Positions 17,298 to 24,732 of a stretch of DNA of 64,000 nt are shown one piece after another; within the stretch, counting starts at the first letter, position 1; every line of letters starts with the position of its first letter. The position numbers and the translations under genes are program-made. The stretch lies in assembly GCF_000739695.1 (NCBI RefSeq), contig NZ_BBIO01000001.1, positions 62,001 through 126,000 of the forward strand, given 5' to 3'. The notes under the pieces were generated by a model. The model was not told where the DNA came from. It was given only the letters and a program-made list of their open reading frames with translations, and did no database searches. The DNA is from Tepidicaulis marinus. Its GTDB lineage: Bacteria > Pseudomonadota > Alphaproteobacteria > Parvibaculales > Parvibaculaceae.

Positions 17298-18488
17298 TTA
17301 GGCGGCTTCGAGAACCTGGTTGACCAGCTCTTCGTAGTAGCCGGCGTTGCGGTGCGCCCGGAACGTGAGGCGCTCAAGCGGCGCGGGCGGCTCGATGTCG
17401 AAATCGAGATAGAGCTTGCCCGCCATGAGCTGATCCGGCGTGTTGAGCTCGGGGTCGAGCCAGACGGTGCCGCCCAAGATCGCGCCCCGTGCCTGGAGCG
17501 AGCCAAGATAGGCTTGCACGCTGTCCTGGATATCGAGCACGAGCTGAGCGGAAAGCGGGCGGTCCATGGCCCAGAGGAAGGCGCGCTCGACGCTCTCATA
17601 GACCATGTCGGCCGTGCGCCGCACGGAGAGGAACGCCCAAAGCGGATCGTCCGAACAGGTCCGGTTGCCCCAGAGCCGGTAGCCGTCTTTCAAAACGACG
17701 GTCGCCACCTCGTTTTCGTTAAGCAGGTTCGCCTCCGAATTCGGATCGGACATGTTGAAGCCGATCGGCCGGGCCGTACCGACAATGCCGTTCAGCACCT
17801 GATTGGAAGGCGACCACCAGAAACCGCGCTCATTATCCCGCTTGGCAATGGCGCCAGCCACACGGGCAGAGACGGGCTGCACGACGGCCTGCGAAAGAGC
17901 CGTGTCCCAAACCTTGACGGCCGGGTCGGTCACATAAACGCGCGCCGAGCCCCAGTCTTCCCGCCAGGTAATCGCTTCGGTAGTCGTCGTGTTCGGGCCA
18001 TCGGCGACAATGACAGCCCGCAGCTTCTCGGCAATCCCGACAAGCTCCGCCACGACCGGATTGGCGGCAGCTGCAGGCCGGTCACCCGTAAAGCCGGGCG
18101 CGCAGAGAATGCGCGGGAGCACTTTGACCTCGTTCTCGGCCGAGAGGAAAGCATGGACACCGGTGCCGAGCGCGCTGTCCCCCACGATGTTCGACATGGT
18201 TGCCGTGGTGTCGACACCTTCTTCGACGCGGATGATAACGATCGTTGCACCCGTCTGATCGTAGATTGCATCCACCGCATCTTTCAGCGTGCCGGCATCG
18301 CCAAGATCGGCAGCCTTGCGCGGCTGATTGGCAAGTAGTACCGGCGTGTTGAGCGGGAACGTTGCCCCAACCGCGTCGGGCGCCGTGCCGATAAGGCCGA
18401 TGACCGAGGATTTCACCGTCTGGATGGGACGGATGCCCTCGTCGATTTCGATTACTTCTACACCGTGCAAAAACTGTTCAGGCATCAA
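17298..18488 (-). CDS. FI: Tail sheath protein, P2 FI family
   Basis: The 396-residue protein has the sheath pattern: N-terminal HGVEVIEIDEGIRPIQTVKSSVIGLIGTAPDA, a variable middle, and a C-terminal half with VKVWDTALSQAVVQPVSARVAGAIAKRDNERGFWWSPSNQ and GNRTCSDDPLWAFLSVRRTADM. It forms the contractile outer sheath. A second ATG one codon later (18485) is equally possible. P2 order (sheath, tube, E, tape measure) is kept. Confidence 0.95.
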   Translation of the reverse strand: MMPEQFLHGVEVIEIDEGIRPIQTVKSSVIGLIGTAPDAVGATFPLNTPVLLANQPRKAADLGDAGTLKDAVDAIYDQTGATIVIIRVEEGVDTTATMSNIVGDSALGTGVHAFLSAENEVKVLPRILCAPGFTGDRPAAAANPVVAELVGIAEKLRAVIVADGPNTTTTEAITWREDWGSARVYVTDPAVKVWDTALSQAVVQPVSARVAGAIAKRDNERGFWWSPSNQVLNGIVGTARPIGFNMSDPNSEANLLNENEVATVVLKDGYRLWGNRTCSDDPLWAFLSVRRTADMVYESVERAFLWAMDRPLSAQLVLDIQDSVQAYLGSLQARGAILGGTVWLDPELNTPDQLMAGKLYLDFDIEPPAPLERLTFRAHRNAGYYEELVNQVLEAA

Positions 18489-18500
18489 GCCCTCCTTCGG

Positions 18501-19169
18501 TTAAGGCTGCGGCCAAGAAAGGCCGTCGAGAATGGTTTGAATAGCGGGCACATCACCGGCCGCTTCCACTTGCGTTTTGGCGGCGCGCCGGATGCCTTCG
18601 ATAGCCGCGCCGACCTGCAGCCAGGCATCACGGGCTGCAAGCACGGTCTGGGCAACGGCCGCAAGGTCAGCCCCGTCACCGGGAATGCAGGCGCTCAAGA
18701 CCGGATAGTCGGCAGGGTCGGGACTTGCATCCGCCATAAAGGCTTCCGCTTCACGCTCCTTGCGCTGATAGGTCCAGGCTTGTCCCTCTCCAGGTGTGAT
18801 GAACAGCATCCGGGCCGCTTCAGCATCGGTGTCGATTTTCTGAAGCGCTGCCGCTTTCACTTCTGCAAACGGAGGAGCTGGCATCTCGGACAACGCCTCG
18901 GCGGGCGGCTCGATACCAAGCTCGGTGATTTTGTGTTTGCTGCGATCGGCAAGCCAGTAGGTATGCCCGCGCCAATCGGGAACAATTGTCCACGCTCCCT
19001 CGGCATAGACAGCCGCCTCATGTTCTGCCACTTCCGGCGGTGCCGTGAAGGTGGCAAAAGCGGGGAGCAGCCAAGCGCCCTCCTGCTTTGGATTTGCCCG
19101 CGCGGGCGTCGTGCCGCTCAGCTCGCCGGTCAGTGCATCGAAATGATAAAGGGTAGGTGCCATCGTCAC
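18501..19169 (-). CDS. Tail fibre assembly-like protein
   Basis: The 222-residue protein follows the fibre gene with a 4-bp overlap, the usual position of fibre chaperones. Its N-terminal part (YHFDALTGELSG and a proline-rich stretch, then DWRGHTYWLADRSKHKITELG) resembles the variable DUF4376/fibre-assembly proteins. The remainder is helical. It probably helps fold or trimerise the adhesion fibre. The match is by position and weak sequence pattern, so the family assignment is moderate. Confidence 0.65.
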   Translation of the reverse strand: MTMAPTLYHFDALTGELSGTTPARANPKQEGAWLLPAFATFTAPPEVAEHEAAVYAEGAWTIVPDWRGHTYWLADRSKHKITELGIEPPAEALSEMPAPPFAEVKAAALQKIDTDAEAARMLFITPGEGQAWTYQRKEREAEAFMADASPDPADYPVLSACIPGDGADLAAVAQTVLAARDAWLQVGAAIEGIRRAAKTQVEAAGDVPAIQTILDGLSWPQP

Positions 19170-20173
19170 TGGTTCCCTGCATAGATAATCCGCATCCGGG
19201 CGATGTTTTTGGGCCGGGTCTCTGCCGCAATGCGCGGAATGCCGTTCGTGCCGTCGCTGATCGGCTGGCCCGTTTCATCGGCGGTTCCTTCGCTATCTTC
19301 AAAGGATGGATAGTTGGTCGTACCGGCCGGACCGGCGCGAAGAATTCGCTCCATGTAATGGGTGTGCCCCTGAAACGCGTCTTCCTGCGCATTGCCCTGG
19401 CCGCGTCCGCTGTCAATTCCGCGTCCATGGTCCCAGGCACGCGAAAAATAACCGCGAAAATCCGGCAACCGGAAAGTGGTGCTGCCATCACCGACCGAGT
19501 AATAGCCGGTCTGACCGCTGAGCCAGAAAGCTTCGGATACAATAAGGTTCGATTGCGACGCCCTCTGCCACAACGCAGCAGCATCCACTCGTGAAATCAA
19601 GGCGCCGTCCGCCTCGTACCACCCGGCTGGCGGCGTCTCAAACGGCCAATCCATTTCCGCGCCCACGGGAACGGTTTGAAATCCTGCCACGGCCTGTTGC
19701 ACAAATTCGGTGGTCGAGAGGGCAAGCGAGCTGTCACCAGGGGCCTGCGTCGGGGCTGTCGGTGTGCCGGTAAGGGCAGGAGAATTAAGCGGCGCTTTCA
19801 GGGCAAGCGCGTTCATCACGGTTGTGGCAAAGTTCGGATCATCGCCCAGCGCTGCCGCTAGCTCGTTCAATGTGTCGAGCGCTGCGGGAGAGCTGGCCAC
19901 GAGCGCGGCAATGGCTGCCTGCACAAAGGCGGTATTTGCCGCGCTCAGCGAATTGTTTCCGGGCGGCTGCGTCGGCACTGTGGGGTTACCAGTGAAGACA
20001 GGCGAGGCAATCGGCGCGCGCAGCTCGACTTCCTGCTTTAGGTAAGCCGTGCGATTCGCAAGCTGCTTTGCCTGATTGTTGGAAATACCGTCCGGGCCGC
20101 CTTGAACGGGATCCGTGAGCTCAAGCTGATAAATACCACCTTCCCATGTGGCGGCTTCAGGCAGATTGGCCAT
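19166..20173 (-). CDS. H: Tail fibre / phage tail-collar protein
   Basis: The 335-residue protein starts MANLPEAATWEGGIYQLE, followed by two imperfect repeats of about 60 residues (FTGNPTVPTQPPGNNSLSAANTAFVQ and LTGTPTAPTQAPGDSSLALSTTEFVQ). A collar-like C-terminal part carries GWYEADGALISR, TFRLPDFRGYFSRAWDHG and GHTHYMERI. It is probably the host-recognition fibre. The start at 20173 lies inside the end of gene I. The short length compared with Mu or P2 fibres suggests a compact adhesin. Confidence 0.85.
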   Translation of the reverse strand: MANLPEAATWEGGIYQLELTDPVQGGPDGISNNQAKQLANRTAYLKQEVELRAPIASPVFTGNPTVPTQPPGNNSLSAANTAFVQAAIAALVASSPAALDTLNELAAALGDDPNFATTVMNALALKAPLNSPALTGTPTAPTQAPGDSSLALSTTEFVQQAVAGFQTVPVGAEMDWPFETPPAGWYEADGALISRVDAAALWQRASQSNLIVSEAFWLSGQTGYYSVGDGSTTFRLPDFRGYFSRAWDHGRGIDSGRGQGNAQEDAFQGHTHYMERILRAGPAGTTNYPSFEDSEGTADETGQPISDGTNGIPRIAAETRPKNIARMRIIYAGNQ

Positions 20174-20732
20174 CGACAACTCCGTGTGTATATGCGCCGT
20201 CATAGGTGATGGCGGCGTTATAGAGGTTCAGCGCCTGGTCGTAGCGCAGTTCATGTAGCTTGCAGCGCTCAGGTTGAGCGCGGTCGAGGATCTCTCGGAC
20301 CTGCGCGGCCTGGGCGATGGAAACGGGTTTCTGCAGCACGATCGAGTACCAGGCCCAGTGTTCGCTCTCGCTGTAAAAATGGACCCCGTCGTAACTGGCG
20401 CGTCCGTCATACCGGCGCGCATCGAGCCGCTCGATAAATTCCACCTCGCCGTAACCGGCCGCGCGCAGCGCATCGCGCATCGCGCCTGGAGAGCCTTTTC
20501 GTTTATGAAATGCGAGGCTCGCAGCGGTTGTGTTCCGCCGCGCCTCAACCGACCAGTTCTCATCCCAGAGATCCACCGACCAGGCCCAGGCAAGCCAAGG
20601 CAGAATGTCGAGCGGGCAAGTGTGCGGATCCCAGACATCGGCAATGCGGACCGGGATAGCGAGCGCATGCTCGATGCTTGCATCGAGGTCGCGCTCAAGC
20701 TGGCTGGCATTGGGCGGCAGAAGTTCAGTCAC
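20157..20732 (-). CDS. I: Baseplate/tail protein I
   Basis: The 191-residue product matches P2 gpI: LLPPNASQLERDLDASIEHALAIPVRIADVWDPHTCPLDILPWLAWAWSVDLW then a helical region and the conserved RKGSPGAMRDALRAAGYG. It forms part of the baseplate wedge that joins fibres to the baseplate. It overlaps J by 8 bp and the fibre by 17 bp. Confidence 0.92.
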   Translation of the reverse strand: MTELLPPNASQLERDLDASIEHALAIPVRIADVWDPHTCPLDILPWLAWAWSVDLWDENWSVEARRNTTAASLAFHKRKGSPGAMRDALRAAGYGEVEFIERLDARRYDGRASYDGVHFYSESEHWAWYSIVLQKPVSIAQAAQVREILDRAQPERCKLHELRYDQALNLYNAAITYDGAYTHGVVDGQSA

Positions 20733-21708
20733 CGGCCACCTCCGTGGTCAAGGTGATGCCCGTGCAATATGCCGCCTGGTAACGTGTGGGTTCGACATCG
20801 ACCGCCGGAGCGTTAAGGCGCACCTTTTCGACGCCGGCAACCGTAAGCGCCGCTTTGAGACCGCTTTCTGTTACACGCCGGCCGATCTTGTGCTGGCCAG
20901 TAATGTATTTCTCGACGGCCGCATTGGCCGAAGCAAGAATGAGCGGCGCCTCCGGTCCATCGGTGATTTCGAGCACCGCATCGACCGTGTAGGTGACGAT
21001 CTCAACGGGAAGAACGAATACCGTGTCGCAGAGCGGCCGGACATATTCATCCGTCAGATGTGCCTCGACGGCATCGAGAGTTGCCTGATCCGGGACGCCG
21101 TCGCCCTCATGCGCCATCACGATGACGGTTACATCGCCGGGCGCGGAACGGAAAGCATCCGCGTCCTTCACGTTTGCGGCGATGCCCCCTTCGGCAAACT
21201 CGTAGGTGATGGTCACAATGCCGGGAACGCCCGTTTCCACCTGGATATCGGTGGGAATTTCCCCGGCCGAAAGCGCATTGAAGATATAGCTGCCGCGCGG
21301 CCCGGCAACGGATAGGGCTTCCGGTGCGAGTTGAACACGGCGGCGCAGTGACGCATCGTCTTCATAAACCGGCTCGATCGGAGGTAAGGCTTCCGGATCG
21401 CCGGGAGAGAGCAGCCGGCGCTCGACGCTGTAATTTGCCGCAATGTGATCGAGGTTGTTGCCTGCCGCGAAGGCCAGCATGATCGAGCGGGCTTTGTCGT
21501 TCTCGCGCTGGCGGATCAACAATTCGCGGTGTGCCGCCGTCTCCAGCAGCTTCATAGCCGGATCGCTTTCAAGGAAGGCGGCATCATAGTCTTCGTTGCG
21601 TTCCAGAAAATCGGCTTTCAGCGCCGCAAGAATCGCCTCATAGGAAAGCTCCTCGATAACCTGCGGCTTTTGAAGCGAAGAAAGATCAATGACATCGAAG
21701 CGGCTCAT
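20725..21708 (-). CDS. J: Baseplate assembly protein J
   Basis: The 327-residue protein has the gpJ/Mu gp47 pattern: FLERNEDYDAAFLESDPAMKLLETAAHRELLIRQRENDKARSIMLAFAAGNNLDHIAANY at the N-terminus, RRVQLAPEALSVAGPRGSYIFNAL, and a C-terminal repeat of ferredoxin-like strands. It builds the wedge of the contractile baseplate. It overlaps W by 4 bp. Confidence 0.93.
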   Translation of the reverse strand: MSRFDVIDLSSLQKPQVIEELSYEAILAALKADFLERNEDYDAAFLESDPAMKLLETAAHRELLIRQRENDKARSIMLAFAAGNNLDHIAANYSVERRLLSPGDPEALPPIEPVYEDDASLRRRVQLAPEALSVAGPRGSYIFNALSAGEIPTDIQVETGVPGIVTITYEFAEGGIAANVKDADAFRSAPGDVTVIVMAHEGDGVPDQATLDAVEAHLTDEYVRPLCDTVFVLPVEIVTYTVDAVLEITDGPEAPLILASANAAVEKYITGQHKIGRRVTESGLKAALTVAGVEKVRLNAPAVDVEPTRYQAAYCTGITLTTEVAGD

Positions 21709-22043
21709 AGGGTGATGCCCTCCAGCGTCAGAGTTTCACCCGTGCGCAGCCAGCGGCCTTTGAGATCGAGCGTGAACCGGCCGGCCTCCGCTGCCGCCAC
21801 CCGTACATGCTTCAGCTCGAAACGCGGCTCCCAGCGATCGAGCGCCTCGGCCACGTCGGCATAAATGTCCACCAGGAGCTCCGGCGTCATTGGCCGGTCG
21901 ATCTTCTCGAACAGGGCCGAACCATATTCACGGCGCATGACGCGCGTGCCGATCGGCGTCGACAGAATGTCGCCGATCGACTGGATCAGGTGATCCTGAC
22001 CCGACAGGGCTTTGCCTGTATGCGCGCTCATGCCCGTGGTCAT
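21705..22043 (-). CDS. W: Baseplate wedge protein W (gp25-like)
   Basis: The 112-residue protein carries the gp25/GPW signature: HLIQSIGDILSTPIGTRVMRREYGSALFEKIDRPM, then VDIYADVAEALDRWEPRFEL. Proteins of this family form the core bundle of the baseplate wedge where sheath assembly begins. The start overlaps the end of the small gene upstream by 1 bp. Confidence 0.92.
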   Translation of the reverse strand: MTTGMSAHTGKALSGQDHLIQSIGDILSTPIGTRVMRREYGSALFEKIDRPMTPELLVDIYADVAEALDRWEPRFELKHVRVAAAEAGRFTLDLKGRWLRTGETLTLEGITL

Positions 22044-22240
22044 CAGTCTTTAATCTCCGTTTCTACCGGCGTTTTCTTTGTCTTCGTCTTGGGCGCGTCC
22101 GGCGCAGCAAGGTGGCCGGAAAGCAGGAGATACTTGGCGGCGCGCGCAGCAAGCTGGATGCGCTCACCCGGCTGCCAGGGCTCGCCGTTCTCCTTGCGGA
22201 GCGGGAGCTGCTTCAGAACTTCATAGGTTTCCGTTTTCAT
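22043..22240 (-). CDS. Small phage tail-module protein of unknown function
   Basis: The 65-residue protein reads MKTETYEVLKQLPLRKENGEPW, then ERIQLAARAAKYLLLSGHLA and a lysine/threonine-rich tail. A TGAGGC ribosome site supports the start at 22240; the longer reading would begin inside gene V. Short proteins of this kind occur between V and W genes of Mu-like phages, but no function is established. Probably co-translated with W. Confidence 0.7.
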   Translation of the reverse strand: MKTETYEVLKQLPLRKENGEPWQPGERIQLAARAAKYLLLSGHLAAPDAPKTKTKKTPVETEIKD

Positions 22241-22247
22241 GGCTGCC

Positions 22248-22895
22248 TCAATGGTCATGGTGGTTGGAGTTCGCGCCGCCGGCGAGAATGTCACCGGTCG
22301 CATTGATGTTGCCGGTCACGTCGAGATTGCCCTCAAGCGAAAAGTTACCTTTGAGAGAGGCTTGAGCCGCACCACCTTCGGTCGATTGAATGCTGACAAA
22401 GGGCGCGGTGATGGAGACGTTGGCCGACGCTTCCACTGCGATGGACGCGGCAGAGGTCACAGTGACATCGCCTCCTGCATCGACAGTCACGGTGCCCTCC
22501 GCCACGACCTCGACATCACCCTTCACATTGGCAAAAAGACGTCCTTCGCCACGGCTATATTCGATCACCGTGCCATCGGCGAACTCGATCCTGGCTACAT
22601 CCGCCGAGGCACCTGGTGCCGGCGCGGCCTGGCTGTAAATTGCCGGCATGACGATGCCCTGCGCCGGGTTGCCGGAAGGTGAGATCACGAGCACCTGCTC
22701 GCCAATCTCAGGCGCCCACCAAGTCCGGTCTCCGCCGGCGCGGGCTGTTACCCAGGGAAGCCAGCCGCTCTGCCGCTCTCCAATATTCACGCGCACCCGC
22801 GCCTTGCCGTAATCGGCGGCAGAGATGGTGCCGAGCTGCGCGATATTGGCCAAGCGCCGTTCGAGTTCAGCAATGCGGTATTCAAGATCAAGCAT
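22248..22895 (-). CDS. V: Baseplate spike protein V
   Basis: The 215-residue protein has an N-terminal OB-fold part (GTISAADYGKARVRVNIGERQSGWLPWV) and GEQVLVISPSGNPAQGIVMPAIY, followed by a repetitive beta-helix (VTVDAGGDVTVTSAASIAVEASANVSITA) and a C-terminal HHDH. In P2 and related spikes a terminal HxH binds iron at the membrane-piercing tip; the end here could do so. The start at 22895 is preferred because GGGGAC lies just upstream. Confidence 0.92.
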   Translation of the reverse strand: MLDLEYRIAELERRLANIAQLGTISAADYGKARVRVNIGERQSGWLPWVTARAGGDRTWWAPEIGEQVLVISPSGNPAQGIVMPAIYSQAAPAPGASADVARIEFADGTVIEYSRGEGRLFANVKGDVEVVAEGTVTVDAGGDVTVTSAASIAVEASANVSITAPFVSIQSTEGGAAQASLKGNFSLEGNLDVTGNINATGDILAGGANSNHHDH

Positions 22896-23433
22896 CGCCG
22901 TCCCCACTCGACGCGATCAGATCGCCGTTCAAATAAAGCTCGCGCAGATATTCCGGCGCTTCGTCATCCGGGCCTTCAAGCGTGATTGTCGTCAGTTCCA
23001 GCTCAGCCCCATGACAGAGAACACCGGCGAACATGACCGGCGCGCTCTCGTTGAGCTGAAGGCCCGCCGCCTGCGGTGTGGTGCAGGTGATGACCGTACC
23101 GCCCAACGTGTCGTCCGCCCGGAAGGCTTCCACAATGCTCTCGATCAGGCGGTCGAACTCGATCTCGCTGGCGCTCTCGTCATTGAAGGAACGAAAGCCC
23201 CGGATCACCCACGAATGCTGGACCTCATTAACCGCATAGGTCAGCACACGGGCGCGGCGGCGGATACGGCGCACGAACCAGCCCTTGATCTTGCCATCCT
23301 GCTCGTAGCGGGCACGGAATTTGTCCTGGCGCTGTGCCCAGCGCTCATGGCGCTGCACGATGCCGGCATCCGCCACACCCTCGATCTTGGCGGCAATCGC
23401 CTCGCGGATGAGCTCCATGTCCTGTTGCATCAC
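22888..23433 (-). CDS. Tail terminator-like / tail completion protein
   Basis: The 181-residue protein lies between the HK97 gp10-like gene and V, where Mu-like and P2-like phages carry a tail-terminator or connector protein. It is alpha/beta, with ARVLTYAVNEVQHSWVIRGFRSFNDESASEIEFDRLIESIVEAFR in the middle, similar to the Mu gp37 type. The N-terminus has several possible ATGs close together. Function is assigned mainly by position. Confidence 0.6.
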   Translation of the reverse strand: MMQQDMELIREAIAAKIEGVADAGIVQRHERWAQRQDKFRARYEQDGKIKGWFVRRIRRRARVLTYAVNEVQHSWVIRGFRSFNDESASEIEFDRLIESIVEAFRADDTLGGTVITCTTPQAAGLQLNESAPVMFAGVLCHGAELELTTITLEGPDDEAPEYLRELYLNGDLIASSGDGDA

Positions 23434-23948
23434 CGCGCCTCCGCCATGCGGGCAGCGATGCGCTCCAGCGCCTGACCGAAAATCGCCTGCACCTGATCTT
23501 CACCTTCCTCGAAGGTCTCGGTGAACATGAAAGCGCCTTCCGTGCCTTCACGCGCGATCTTGCGGGCGATGGCAAAGGCCACGCCTTTGGCTTCCTGCGG
23601 GGCGAGCCCGAGCTTGATCCGCGCCCAATCCTCTATCGGCTTTACAGGCGGCATATGCGGCTTCGTGCCGAGCTCGACGGGAGCTGCATGGGCGAGTGAC
23701 GTCGCAACAGCGCCGATTACGCCGTCTGCAATGCGGCCAGGTTCACGCGCCGAGATCGAACCCTTGAGCCCGCCGCCACCGCCCACACCGACCGGCGTGC
23801 GTTCCTGTACTTCACGCTGCAGGAAAAGCGAAGCCTCCCAGGTTGCCCCGTAAAGCTCCTCTTCGACGATCTCGGGCGCTTCTTCAAAGGCTGCGATCAG
23901 CGCCTCTGCCGAGTGAAGATCGATACGGATATCAAGCCCGTTACTCAT
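23430..23948 (-). CDS. HK97 gp10-like tail completion protein
   Basis: The 172-residue product starts DIRIDLHSAEALIAAFEEAPEIVEEELYGATWEASLFLQREVQERTPVGVGGG, the usual gp10/Mu gpG-like pattern. A central AHAAPVELGTKPHMPPVKPIEDWARIKLGL matches the conserved ExGTxPHxPP block. It joins head and tail. It overlaps its neighbours by 1 and 4 bp. Confidence 0.85.
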   Translation of the reverse strand: MSNGLDIRIDLHSAEALIAAFEEAPEIVEEELYGATWEASLFLQREVQERTPVGVGGGGGLKGSISAREPGRIADGVIGAVATSLAHAAPVELGTKPHMPPVKPIEDWARIKLGLAPQEAKGVAFAIARKIAREGTEGAFMFTETFEEGEDQVQAIFGQALERIAARMAEAR

Positions 23949-24604
23949 CAGATACGCCCCCGGCCCTTGATCAGGCGTGAGCGGCCAAGGCTGTTCGGCC
24001 GGTTGAGATCGACAACGGCGGCGGCCGGCACATTACGTTTCGGATCGATGCCCAGATGATCCTGGTAGAGCTTACGCAGCCGCGCGGCACGGCCGGCAAA
24101 GTCCCGGCTTTTCGACTGCCAATCCACGCTGTCCGCATCGATCGTCGATTGCTTCGCGCCGGCGTAATAACTCGCGAGCTGTTCGAGCAGAAGCGCCGCC
24201 GCCCAGCTCGCCACGGCCTCCCGGTCGGCGGGCGGAATGGTATCGTCGTTTTCGTCCAACACATGCTGGACCGTGAAGCTGACATGCACGTTCGTGCCGC
24301 TGCGGATCGTGTCGGCCGTGCGGATGATGGTGCCGGTGATGGTCTGCTCGACCTTGCCCGCGATCTCGCCTTGTCCTGGGATGCCGAGTGCCCGAAGCGT
24401 ACTGAAATTCTCTTCCCATGCTTGAGGAAGATCGAGCGCCGTGGTGCCGCCCGCCAGGACAGCCTCGATATGCGTGCGGGGGCGGTCCGTCGAATAGCGC
24501 GTCACTGCGAGCGAGAGCGCCTGGTCGCGGTCGGCATCGGCAATCTCTCCGCTGTAGTCGCGGATGAGATTGGAAACCAGAGACTGGAAATCGGCGAGCG
24601 CCAT
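23948..24604 (-). CDS. Head-tail connector protein
   Basis: The 218-residue protein begins MALADFQSLVSNLIRDYSGEIADADRDQALSLAVTRYSTDRP, the pattern of phage head-tail adaptor proteins that follow the capsid gene. The middle is beta-rich and the C-terminal half is helical. It would form a ring under the portal. Located 128 bp downstream of the capsid gene, beyond two hairpins. Confidence 0.7.
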   Translation of the reverse strand: MALADFQSLVSNLIRDYSGEIADADRDQALSLAVTRYSTDRPRTHIEAVLAGGTTALDLPQAWEENFSTLRALGIPGQGEIAGKVEQTITGTIIRTADTIRSGTNVHVSFTVQHVLDENDDTIPPADREAVASWAAALLLEQLASYYAGAKQSTIDADSVDWQSKSRDFAGRAARLRKLYQDHLGIDPKRNVPAAAVVDLNRPNSLGRSRLIKGRGRI

Positions 24605-24630
24605 CTGCGGACCTGTTTCTGAAATTCATG

Positions 24631-24666
24631 CCCCGGCTTGAAGCGGAACGGCGCCGCAAGCCGGGG
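24631..24666 (-). promoter_or_regulatory. Hairpin between capsid and connector genes (1)
   Basis: CCCCGGCTT pairs perfectly with AAGCCGGGG across an 18-base loop. No U-run follows on the leftward strand, so it is unlikely to be a strong terminator. It may slow RNA decay or polymerase between the abundant capsid message and lower-need genes. Confidence 0.55.
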
Positions 24667-24677
24667 ACTTCTTTCTA

Positions 24678-24710
24678 AGCGCGGGACTGCCGTTCCAGTG
24701 CCCCCGCGCT
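24678..24710 (-). promoter_or_regulatory. Hairpin between capsid and connector genes (2)
   Basis: AGCGCGGG pairs with CCCGCGCT, and inside it ACTG pairs with CAGT, giving a longer imperfect stem. It begins 23 bp after the capsid stop. With the neighbouring hairpin it forms a tandem structured block that could protect the 3' end of the capsid message. Confidence 0.55.
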
Positions 24711-24732
24711 CTCTGCTCTCGGGGTTATTCCG

